Shown in pieces: positions 53,778 to 64,000 of a stretch of 64,000 bases of DNA. The stretch lies in NCBI RefSeq assembly GCF_012489685.1, contig NC_080045.1, positions 15,852,901 through 15,916,900 on the forward strand. The letters run 5' to 3'. Each line of letters begins with the position of its first letter. Positions within the stretch are counted from its first letter, which is position 1. The notes beneath the pieces are model-generated. The model was not told the DNA's origin, did not search any database, and saw only the letters and a list, made by a program, of their open reading frames with translations. The translations under genes and the position numbers were made by a program. The stretch comes from Lotus japonicus (lineage: Eukaryota > Streptophyta > Magnoliopsida > Fabales > Fabaceae).

Positions 53778-56700
53778 ATGGAAATGCCTGCTAGAAGGAC
53801 CAATTACTCTCTCCTCAGCCAAGTTCCCGACGACCAGTTCACCGCCGCGCCGTCTTCCTCCGGCGACGGAAAACCCACCCGAACTGCCAGGTCCGATTGG
53901 GAGCTCGTCGCCGATCACAGGGCGGCTCAGCAGGCGAACAATCGGATCGGGAGCTTATTCTCTTCGAGCGGCTTGCAGAGGCAGTCTAGTGGGAGCAGCT
54001 TCGGTGAGAGCTCGCTTTCAGGCGGAGGAGAGTTCTACGCTCCGACGCTGGCGGCGAGTGAGGTGGATGGTGCGTTTGGGTATTTTCATGAGGAGGGGAG
54101 GAATAGGTTGGTGGAGGCTCCGGGGAGGGCTAGTGGGTCTTCTGGGAAGAGCTGGGCGCAGCAGACGGAGGAGAGTTACCAGCTGCAGCTTGCTCTTGCG
54201 TTGCGGTTATCGTCGGATGCTACGTGTGCTGATGACCCGAATTTCCTGGATCAGGCTCCTGATGAATCGTCCATGAGGCTCCCTTTGTCGCCCGAGGCGG
54301 TTTCGCATAGATTCTGGGTATGATGATTGATTGTTGTGTTGTGTTGTGTTGTGTTGTGTGAGTCCTTTGTATGTAGTGACTTAGATTGTGCTGATTTGAA
54401 TTGTGATCTTGAATTCTGGTGATTGCTGTTACTGCGGCGACTTTGATTGTTAATGAATAACTAATTAGTTAGAATAATGAATGAGGAAGCGCGTGAATTG
54501 GCATGAGAATATTTTGGCTATGGGTAAAATCAGGCTTGTTAATAGCGCGCGCAATAGCGCTATATAGCGTAGCGCCCTGGGGGTTCATCGCTACTCCACT
54601 ATTTGCCGCTATTTTCTGCTATAGAGCTCGAAATAGCGTTTTTAGAAGTTCATTTAGATTGAGACTGTTGGTCCTTTGCAATGAGTGATTGGAGGAGCTG
54701 TAGTTTGACTTGAATGGATGGGAGTTGTATTAGTACACAACCCTCCTAGGATGTTGTGTTTTGTTCGTTGCAGAGGACTGAGTTGAGTTTTGATTTAGTG
54801 TTGATGTCTACTAAGAGTAATCAGGATCTAAGTTGTCAATCCCGGCGGGTTCCCATCTCTGCCATGCCCTGGGATGAATTTTCCCATCCCAGATCATTGT
54901 TCTGCCATCCGGGCCAAAATCCCAGCCATCCTGGTGGGATAGTGAAGGCCACAGTTTCCCAAAAATGCCCCCAAATGTAAGCGTTGGGGGTTTTACTTAG
55001 GGGTATTTCTGGGTTTTCACAACGGGAAAACCCTAGGCCTTTGACTTTGTTTGATCTTTCCGTCTCTTCTACCTACTTTGACCCTCTCCTCCTCTTTCCA
55101 TCCCGTATTTATAATTGATTTAGTATGTATGGTATATATATGGTATAAATTATACAAGATATAGACAAAAATTCACTATCCCGGCCATCCCGCTTTCGGG
55201 GATCCTGCTATCCCAGTTTTGAGGCTGGCCGCGACGAGTTGGGAACTGGAATTGACAACATAGATCAGGATATTTCGGATCCTTTTTCTTTCATTTTGTT
55301 TGGTCCCAGGTCCTTCGAACAACCTCCTGGTTGTATTTTTTTCCATAGCACGACCAAGGAAAACTACCTCCTGGTGTTCAATTTTGATTCATAATACGTT
55401 TGCTGTGATTTCTGGGCAGTGTGTGGGCCAGGTAGTATGTTATGCTTTGTTTGTTTGGGGAGAGAGAGAAGAGGAAAAGAGAGAATAGCGGAGATGAGTA
55501 GAGAGAAAGATGTGAGAAATAGAGTAGATTTTGTAGGTTGTTTGGTATGGAAAGAGAAGAGAAAACTATGATGTGGCCTCTCTCTCACTTTGTTTGGTTA
55601 AATAGAGAATGGAAATGAGAGAGTTACTTTTGTTTAAAATTACATCTTTCTCTTAAAAATATTAATATTTATAATTGATTATTAATAAATTAGTAGTGCT
55701 TAAAAGGGTAAAAGTGAGATATAATATAACTCTCTCTCAGTTCTCTTCTTATTCATGAAAATGAGAAGAGTGCAAAAACATGTGGGGCCCATGTATTTGC
55801 TGCATGCTTCTTCTCTCTGTGATGACACCGAACAGAGATGAAGCCTCTCTTTCTGCACTATCTCTCTCTGTGCCATCTCTCTCTGCACAACTTCTACGCT
55901 ACCAAACAAAGTGTTAATGTACGCCTTACATGCTAATGAACATATTGCATATTCTTCAGTTGAAGTTTGTTTGACCTCTACAAGAAGTGCTTTTATCATT
56001 GTTGCACTGCATAAAAATATAATATTGGAAAATATGGTAATTTAAGGAGTCCGAGAAATCTTGAAAATGTGCATTAATATTTTAGTGAGCAAAATGTGCT
56101 TGATCATCCTAGAGAAATTTGCTTACCTTAAAACCTGATTCTTTAGCTGTTGCATGAGGAAGAAATATAGCTGTTCCACTCTTTATTCTACTCCATCTCA
56201 AAAGGTGAAGGGAAATTGAAAACTGTTTCATTTTTTTGATAGACTTGATGTACTTATTGCTAGCTATTAAATTGTTGATTTTGTGTCTTGTTAATACTCT
56301 GCACCAGGTGAATGGCTGCCTATCATACTCCGACAAAATTCCTGATGGGTTTTACCTGATTCATGGGATGGATTCCTATGTCTGGACTGTGTGCACTGAT
56401 CTGCAGGAAAATGGCCGAATCCCTTCAGTTGATACGCTTAAATCTGTAGATCCCTGCATCGATTCTTCACTTGAAGTAGTTTTGGTGGATCGACGCAGTG
56501 ACCCCACCTTAAGAGAACTGCAAAACACAGTTCATAGCATTTCTTCTAGCAGCTTAACAACAGCAGAGGTTGTAGATCACCTCTCCAAACTGGTTTGCAA
56601 TCGTATGGGGTGAGATTCCTTGAAATTCATAGCTTGACCTATTAAGCTTATTGTCTGGTATTGTCAGTCTAACTGTGTTTTATTTCTAACAAGGGGTTCT

Positions 56701-59700
56701 ACTTCTGTTGGGGAAGATGACTTGGTTTCTATATGGAGGGATTGCAGTAACGATCTGAAAGATTGTTTAGGATCTGTTGTTGTTCCCATAGGTAGTCTAT
56801 CTGTTGGCCTGTGCAGGCATCGTGCTATATTATTCAAAGTAAGGCTCAACTTCTTGTGGAGGTTAAAGGCTGTGATCACTGATTGTGCAATAAGTTTACT
56901 TGTTTTTTTTATACTGGTTTAGTGCAGATGAGTGTATTTAAGTTGTTTTGAAACAACTTTTTTTGTATCAATATTTTCAGGTACTAGCTGATGCCATTGG
57001 TTTACCTTGTCGGATCACTAGGGGCTGTAAATATTGCAAAAGGGTTGATGCTTCATCTTGTCTTGTTCGATTTGGCCTTGAGAGGTATATGTTTTATTGC
57101 CGAACACATATACTTCTTCATTTATAAGTAGAACTGCAATTTCATAAGCTATGATAACTGTGGAAATCCAAGATTTGTGAAAAGACTGTAGGTCAGAGGT
57201 TAACATTCTGTATATTAACAATTTAAATAGATTTTATTAATAGTAATAGTCCTGACATGTCACATCCTACATAATCTAATTACAGGGAATGTCTCGTTGA
57301 TTTTATTGGGAAGCCAGGATACTTATGCGAGCCTGATTCCTTGCTCAATGGTCCATCTTCCATCTCATTTTCTTCCCCCCTGCGCTTTCCAAGACATAAT
57401 CCAACTGAACCTACCATTGATTTCAGGTCACTGGCCAAACAATATTTCTTGGACTGTCTGTCCATTGAGCTTGTCTTTGACAGCAATTCTGCGGGTAACA
57501 TCTGTATTTCGTATTTAATTTATAATATTCTAGATCTGGGCTTGTGATATTGTTATTTCATATATCTTGAAGGACCTACTTATGCTATATTGTTGCATTC
57601 ATTAATAACATAAGATCAAGGTGACCCAGATCTTTTTTATCTCCACTTTTTTATGAATGATAAAATCTTTTTCTTTAAGCTAGTTACTCTCCTTAATTCA
57701 GGCACACATGATCAAGGTCTTGAGACATATGTATCATGCAATCCTCCTCAGAACATTTTAGACTCAACAACAGTGGGCAAGTATCCACCGCCTTTAAAGC
57801 AGAAGCGTCCTGTTGGTATGCAAACCTCACTAGCACTAACTAATGCCAATGATGACATGATTGAGGGTAGGAGGTTTGTTGAAGGAAGTCTACTGAGACC
57901 TAGCAAACCTACTCGAGAAATTTCCCTTGACATGGATGATTTGGACATACCGTGGTGTGATCTTGTGTTAAAAGAGAAAATAGGATCAGGTATATCTCAA
58001 CCTTTATAAGTGACATATTTTAAGAAGTCTTCCTTTTTTGGGGGATAAAAGAAACATTCTTTTGAAGAGGGAGTAGACGAGTAAAATGGATATCCCTTAG
58101 CAATGACAATAGAAAAGACGAAAACAAGAAGGGGAAGCCAGCTCATTATTGCAAAGCTCCCCAATCCATTATGTGTATTTGTCAGGGTGGTTTCATAACA
58201 AAAAAAGGTTATGGTTAGAGTCTTAGAGCACCAAATAAAAATAATTCAAAATATTGTACCCAGTAAAATTCATCACTCCAAAAATACCATACCACAAAAT
58301 TTTGCCATGCCCTACAAACCTTCTAAAGTTAAATAAGATCTGATCTCTACTAAATTGACATGGTATTTAATGTGTTTGTGACATGACTTTCTTCTTCTAG
58401 TGAAATTATTTGTGCAATTAATATCAGGAGTCATTACTTGATGAGGACCTATTGTATTTCAGGTTCTTTTGGAACTGTACACCGTGCTGAGTGGAATGGC
58501 TCGGTAAGCCACTTCGTTATTTGTTTATTTAATGCTGCATAAAGCAATCAAATTATCATTGTTTGACCGGTTTCTTTTGAAATTTTAGTTGAGCAGTCTC
58601 AACATTAACTAGAGATATGGCCAAATAAGTCCTTATAAAGGGTAGTGTAATCCTCACCCCTAAGCTAGCTTTTGGGTAGATTTAGGTCTAATCCAAATTC
58701 TAAGAAAAGAGAGTATATATTAAAGTAACGAGATGCTGAAATATTGAGATATGAAAACTAACTGTGCCCCTATTTGTATAAATAGTCCATATCAATTACA
58801 AGTATAGCACAACAAATACAAGTATAGCCCAATGATACTCCTAACATATGTCAATAATAATACATCAAATAAGCTGAAGCCAATGCACTTCTAGTAGAGG
58901 CCCAGCCCTTGTTAGTATTATTTTTTATTGATCTTTAGCATCTCAGCCTTCGCAATGGAAAACAATGCTTATTGCCTTAGCATCTTATTTGCTAAAATTC
59001 TCTCCTTAAACTAGATGACTTCAATAAATTTTGACCTTTATTTCCATAAGTTTTCTATTTGAATTGTACGTAAGAAAGAGTAGAAGTTTACAACAATAAA
59101 ATCAACAACAAAAGCTTTTCTCCACTTGGTGGGGTTGGCTACATGGATTGAATGGCGTTATAATGTTTTGTCAATGTCATGAATCAAGTGCAATGCATGA
59201 AATACCATTTAAATTTAAATCTCAATTAATAACTTGGCTTGCAGTTTTTCTTGGTCTCTCTCCACCTCTAGTTATTGGACTATTCGTGTGGTCTGTCCTT
59301 TTTACTGGTGCTTCTACATGTCTTCTTCACATATGCCAAATCCACCTAAGAAGAGACTCTACCATCTTTCCTTGTGCTACCCAACATTGTTTCTGATAAT
59401 TAATTATCTTGTGTAATAATTTATCCATTGTAACATTCTCATCTATGCAACTTCAAGCTTACTCTACTATCTTGTCTTGTTGGCTCTTTTGCACCCGACA
59501 TTCAACTCCATACATCATTATAGTTCTTATAGTTGTGTGGTAAAAAAAATCTTTAGGCTTGAGTAGTACTTTACTGTCATAAATCACCCCTAACGTTCCT
59601 CTTTAAAAAAATTTAATCTTCAATAGAATAGATGTTTTGCACATGGAACTATTTTCATCTAACATTTTATTTCTGTAAACAAATGGAGTCTTAATGTTTC

Positions 59701-61484
59701 AAAGTGACATATTTTAATGATTTTATGCCTTTTGACTTCAATTTTATGTCCAGAATTTTTAAGCTGTGTTTATGTTATGATTTGGAATGCATATATGATA
59801 TATGTCGAGGGCATCATATATCTTCTGACAGGATTATGATCCTCTTTTCAGGATTGCTTTATTAAAGTTTTAGCTGAAATATTGATTCATATTTTTTATG
59901 CTTCTCTCTTCCTCTCCATATTTCCGTGTTGTTTTTTTCTTTTCTTTTTATATTCTTTAACAACCAGCACATTGTCAATTGTAGGATGTCGCCGTGAAAA
60001 TTCTGATGGAACAAGATTTTCATGCTGAACGCTTCAAAGAATTCTTGAGGGAGGTATGCTTTAAAGATCTAACCATGTGTTATGCAGAGAACACCAATTG
60101 GCCTTTATATATTGGCTTACTGTAGATCTGAGCTGTATTTTCACTTCTCTTGCTAGGTTGCAATAATGAAACATTTGAGACATCCAAACATCGTTTTATT
60201 AATGGGAGCAGTCACTCAACCTCCTAACTTATCAATTGTCACTGAATATTTATCAAGGTTTTACGCCTCTACCAGCCCTCAGTATTTTCCCCTAAAACAG
60301 GGAAATTTTTCAGAGTCATTGGATATTTTAACCTGGAGACCCTCACAGATTTTGAACTAAGTGCAGGGGTAGCTTATATAGGCTGTTGCATCGACCTGGT
60401 GCCAGAGAGGTGTTGGATGAGAGGCGTAGGATTGCAATGGCTTATGATGTGGTATGCATGTAAAAACTAAAAAATAAACATAATTGTTTCTGGTCAAGGT
60501 TAATTTTTAACTTCGTAATATTCATTTGCAGGCAAAGGGGATGAATTATCTTCATAAACGTAATCCTCCCATTGTTCATAGAGATCTTAAATCTCCAAAC
60601 CTTCTAGTTGACAAGAAATATACAGTGAAGGTAAGAATTAGGATTTCTCTAGTACACCACCAAATAGACATGAAAGTTTCATGGAGATCATTTGTCATCC
60701 TTGGCAGTAGGATTCCACTTCTTTTTTCCAGCTCTTGCAAAGAGCTTTGCACGATTTTACGGATACAAGGCTATAATCAACCACAAAGGTTCATATAATT
60801 TTTGGTCTATTATAGCATGAAAGTAATCAGGTGTTATATTATATGTTCAAGTTTAATGACACTTTTTGGCCAGATATCAGACCTTTGCTCTGATAACCAG
60901 CTAGTCTCTGTTTGATGTGGGGTTGTAGCAGCCTTCTTCTCCCATCCCGCCCTTGGAACTTGTACATTGTCTTAAAAAGAAATGGCACCACTGATTCCAC
61001 TTTGCATGACAGCCCATAAAAATAAACTATTGATTTCATTGGTTTTTCCTTTAATGGAAGTTGATTTCATCTGGTACTATTGAACTGGTGGAAGATTTGA
61101 GTTTATTGCAAAACTTTCTCTACCTTCACATAGCTGATAGGAGTTTCACTGTTTCAGCATTCTGCTGCCTAGCCATTTTTGTTTTGATGCAAATTTGGAA
61201 TGTTGAAATGCTAATTAATATGAAAACAGCATGTGTAGTGTTAGAAACAACTTTTTTGTGGATTTTTTTTTGTTTTGGGGAGGGGGGTGGTCGTTAGCTT
61301 GGCTATCTATTTTCTCGGATATTAATGGAGTGTTTTTTAATATAATCCTCTTAGGTTTGTGATTTTGGGCTTTCCCGCTTAAAGGCCAATACATTTCTCT
61401 CCTCCAAGTCAGCTGCTGGGACTGTAAGTCTAAATTAGCTGCAGATATTTCTGTTTTGTGTATCTAATATTTCAAAGGTTAGTT

Positions 61485-61542
<58 letters not shown>

Positions 61543-63298
61543 AATTGTACTCCTTTTCCTTCCTTAGCCTGAGTGGATGGCTCCAGAAGTTCTTCGTGAT
61601 GAGCCATCGAATGAGAAGTCTGATGTTTACAGCTTTGGTATAATCTTGTGGGAGCTTGCAACGTTGCAACAGCCATGGGGCAATTTGAATCCAGCACAGG
61701 TTTGTTTTATACCGCTGTTACATGAAACTGCAGTATGTTTCTGCTTTAGAGATTCTATTATAACTATGTTGCTTCAGTTTTATGATTGATTCATAAGATC
61801 TGAAACTTATGACTGTAAGAATATACAATATATATATAGTATGGAATAGCATGCAGTTGGTGATGGAAACCTGAATGTAATCGCAAAAAGTGTTTGTTCG
61901 TTGAAGCATGTGTCGAACAACTAAATGATGATAGGTAAATAGGACAGGTCAAGGTTCATATTGATAGGCCTTCATTCTGAAAGAGAAGGGACAGAATTTG
62001 TTAGAGGAGATAGGGATTTGAAACAACCATGCCAGGTGATATGCTAGGGAATAGGGATGTAGAATAAAATAAGGGCATCAGACCAGAAACCAAATGAAGT
62101 GAAAGGAGAGGAGAGAGGCACTAACGGTTTAAGGAGGGTTTGGATGAAGAGAGAGGGGCACGGAGTTTCTTCCTGCCTAATAGAGATAATGAAGTGGTAA
62201 CTCAAAGAAGTCCCACATTGCCAAGATTAGCAAGTGCACAAGTGCATATATAATAAAGAACACACACACCCATTGCCTTAAGCCTAAGGTTTTGTGGTGT
62301 TGTGTGGTTCTAACTAAGGATTTCTAACATGGTATCAGAGCTGGTCTGATCCAAGCCATGACTTCCGCTTTCAAAAAAAAAAAAAAAAACGTAAAAAAAA
62401 AGTAAAAAAAAAAAGATTGAAAAAAAAAAGCAAAAATGGCAGTCCCATTTGCGCAAGCCAAGACCTCAGACTCAGATGAAGGAGCACAAGTCCAAGGAAC
62501 TCCGATGTTCCCGCTAGAGTACTAGCCCAGACAAAGAAAGTCGAAAGGCAGACTCAGACGAAGGAGCACAAGTCCGACGACCACTGATGTTCCCGCTGGA
62601 GTTCAAGGCACAGGCAAAAAAAAAAAAAAAAAAATTGGAGTCCCAATTGAGGGGGAGTAATAGAGATAATGAAGTGGTAACTCAAAGAAGTCCCACATTG
62701 CCAAGATTAGCAAGTGCACAAGTGCATATATAATAAAGAACACACACACCCATTGCCTTAAGCCTAAGGTTTTGTGGTGTTGTGTGGTTCTAACTAAGGA
62801 TTTCTAACACTGCCTGCAGCATCTCTTTGCAATTAATTTTTCTTCTGGGTTGCAGTTTTTTGTTTTTCAGTATAATATCGAGGGATACCTCTGTTGTCAG
62901 GAGCTAAACTCCATTTTCTGTAATATAAGTTCCCAGCACTTAGTTATTTTTCCCTTTGGCCAATCAATGGCGTTAGAATCAGTATTTTCGCTAATGCATG
63001 ATGTCCTGTAGGTCGTGGCAGCTGTTGGCTTTAAGGGAAAAAGGCTTGAGATCCCACGTGATGTGAATCCCCAATTAGCTGCAATGATTGAGGCTTGTTG
63101 GGCCAAGTGAGTTTAGATACATATGCCATTTCGTATTCTACTACTATATTGTCTATATGTGATTTATTGATATATTTATTTTGCTGCAGTGAGCCCTGGA
63201 AACGGCCTTCTTTCTCCAGTATTATGGATTCTTTGAGGACAATGCTTAAACCCCCTACTCCTCAACCTGGTCGTCCAAACATGCCATTACTCACCTGA
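53778..63298 (+). CDS. CTR1: CTR1, Raf-like MAP3K repressor of ethylene signalling (795 aa, 15 exons)
   Basis: Coding exons: 53778-54317, 56308-56609, 56694-56838, 56981-57084, 57286-57494, 57702-57989, 58463-58503, 59985-60053, 60157-60257, 60367-60451, 60532-60630, 61355-61423, 61568-61699, 63012-63106, 63190-63298. All introns are GT-AG and phases join without a break (2388 nt). The start [15 protein letters not shown] and the motif [19 protein letters not shown] are CTR1 hallmarks. The EDR1-type region (about 140-400) is the part that, in Arabidopsis, binds ER ethylene receptors. Kinase domain about 517-775: Gly loop G528-G533, Lys548, Glu566, HRDLKSPN with Asp646, DFG at 664-666, APE at 689-691. 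Without ethylene CTR1 phosphorylates EIN2 and blocks the response. Arabidopsis CTR1 is 821 aa. Exon 1 is much richer in GC than the rest. Introns hold three transposons. Confidence 0.97.
54331..54360. repeat. TTGTG pentamer repeat just after exon 1
   Basis: About five TTGTG units begin 13 nt after the intron 1 donor. Further on, at 54540-54640, the intron has a cluster of ATAGCG/GCGCTA motifs that may be a small TE remnant. Confidence 0.8.
54828..55263. mobile_element. hAT-type MITE in CTR1 intron 1
   Basis: 436 bp with inverted ends CTAAGTTGTCAATCCC and CTATGTTGTCAATTCC and a perfect 8-bp duplication ATCAGGAT (54820-54827, 55264-55271). The interior is rich in CCCATC/GATGGG text. It is non-coding. 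Confidence 0.9.
55443..55913. mobile_element. PIF/Harbinger-like MITE in CTR1 intron 1
   Basis: 471 bp with inverted ends TGCTTTGTTTGTTTGG and CACTTTGTTTGGT, flanked by TTA on both sides (55440-55442, 55914-55916), as for PIF/Harbinger. Purine-rich GAGAGAGAGAAGAG text follows the left end and TCTCTCTC text precedes the right end, so it can fold into a hairpin. Confidence 0.75.
58504..59984. other. CTR1 intron 7
   Basis: This 1481-bp intron is long beside most others. The text at about 58618-58700 and 59115-59540 looks like old repeats (GGTGGGGTTGGCTACATGGA at 59129-59148 is a common plant repeat motif), but no ends can be defined. Confidence 0.35.
61491..61539. repeat. (TA)n microsatellite in CTR1 intron 12
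   Basis: About 24 uninterrupted TA units, 28 bp before the acceptor of exon 13. Its length is likely polymorphic and it overlaps the branch-point window. Confidence 0.95.
62178..62809 (+). mobile_element. Complete TRIM retrotransposon in CTR1 intron 13
   Basis: Two 152-bp direct repeats (62178-62329, 62658-62809) read as identical. A 328-bp non-coding interior starts with the Met-tRNA primer site TGGTATCAGAGC (62330-62341) and ends with polypurine GAGGGGGAG (62649-62657). A perfect CTGCC duplication flanks it (62173-62177, 62810-62814). The LTRs start TA and end CA, a rarer but known variant of TG...CA. The interior has two related blocks (GGAGCACAAGTCC, GATGTTCCCGCT) and A-runs. It lies sense to CTR1. 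Each LTR has TATATAATAAAG, both TATA-like and AATAAA-containing. Identical LTRs mean very recent insertion or conversion. Confidence 0.95.
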
Positions 63299-64000
63299 AT
63301 GGTTGGGAGGCCAAGTTGTTATTCATGCACATACCACAGGATTTTATTGGTTTTGATATCTAACAGAATAGCTCTTTTACTTGTCGTAGGTACGTGCCAA
63401 ATTCCATAATGGTGTTGCCAACACTAAATCTAGCTTCAATGTAGTATTTCACTATTTTCTGTTTTCTTGTGGGGTAAAGGATTTCGTATGGGTCTTCTAG
63501 TGAAGATATGATCTGATTGTTATAATTGGAGTGTACACAAACTTTGGTTCAACCAGTTATAATCGTGCTGAAAACGCCGTGCTGAAAACGCCGTTACAAC
63601 TAACTCATTAGAAGAGTTATTTGAAGTTTCATTTATTTATTTATTTTTGCGGGGGTAGTGCTGTCGAACCTGATAATGTTTATCCTTTGTTTTTTATTTA
63701 TCCTTTGTCCCTGAGAATGTTAGCTTACTGCATGTCCAACCTGTTATGGTAAAACTAATGCCATGTTTTTTGGTTGCAGAGACAAGTTGTATATTTTTTA
63801 AATCAGGTTTTGGAACACTGATTTCCAACGCAAAGCAAGAATTCTCCATCTTTGTTCCAAACAAAATTGTTTTGAGTCGGTGATATTGTAATTTCACCAA
63901 GAAATGTTTAATTTTTTCCCTTCCATAATTTCGTATGTAAAAATTATTCCCATTGTTTTAGACGCAGTTTATGATAAGCAGCTGCGCTGGCGGTGTACAC
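63299..64000. other. CTR1 3' UTR and downstream DNA
   Basis: Non-coding. No canonical AATAAA is evident just after the stop, so the end of the transcript is not fixed. A tandem CGTGCTGAAAACGC duplication lies at about 63563-63590. No further gene is seen to the window end. Confidence 0.5.

Overview
The window is nuclear DNA of a flowering plant, very probably a legume. The organism is inferred from AT-rich intergenic DNA, GT-AG introns, Sirevirus-type Copia elements, TRIM and hAT MITE families, and a plant CTR1 gene. It holds one clear host gene, at the right end. The remaining ~53 kb is mostly layered transposable elements.

Layout. 1-1020: AT-rich DNA with a possible SINE. 1026-15977: Sirevirus A (minus strand, TSD TAATA). 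Its reverse transcriptase is split by a 4.09-kb Ty3/gypsy-type solo LTR (7958-12048, TSD GAGTC). 16-23 kb: a Helitron-like end, a long-TIR MULE-like element, a hAT-like MITE, a diverged relative of the solo LTR, and a Stowaway MITE. 23187-26622: a complete hAT element (TSD CTTACATA) with an intact transposase frame. 26716-~30340: a 5'-truncated, frameshifted L1-type LINE. 30609-31728: a non-autonomous hAT element (TSD ATGGACAT). 31893-~32860: a tandem TRIM-like array. 34736-34948: a 213-bp LINE stub (TSD GTGCATTTT). 37388-37415: a second Helitron-like end. 38345-50565: Sirevirus B (minus strand, TSD CCACA). 53778-63298: CTR1.

CTR1 is a 15-exon gene whose splice sites and phases I traced base by base. 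The 2388-nt CDS encodes 795 residues with all kinase motifs intact. CTR1 is the Raf-like kinase that represses ethylene signalling at the ER receptors. Intron 1 carries two MITEs. Intron 13 carries a complete 632-bp TRIM whose two LTRs read as identical and place AATAAA signals in the sense strand.

The least ordinary material is in the Sireviruses. Both carry, beyond gag-pol, a large ORF2 (plant-transposon-protein domain, basic NLS-like clusters, coiled coil, no membrane segment) behind a leader that looks like a host promoter and 5' UTR. Both also carry a small helical ORF3 near the 3' LTR, antisense in A and sense in B, each with a TATA-like box about 50-80 nt upstream. The octamer AACGGTTA recurs upstream of both ORF2s and of A's antisense ORF3. 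Gag-pol is broken in A while ORF2 and ORF3 are open. This suggests accessory units with their own transcription, possibly tied to MYB-type regulators; that is inference.
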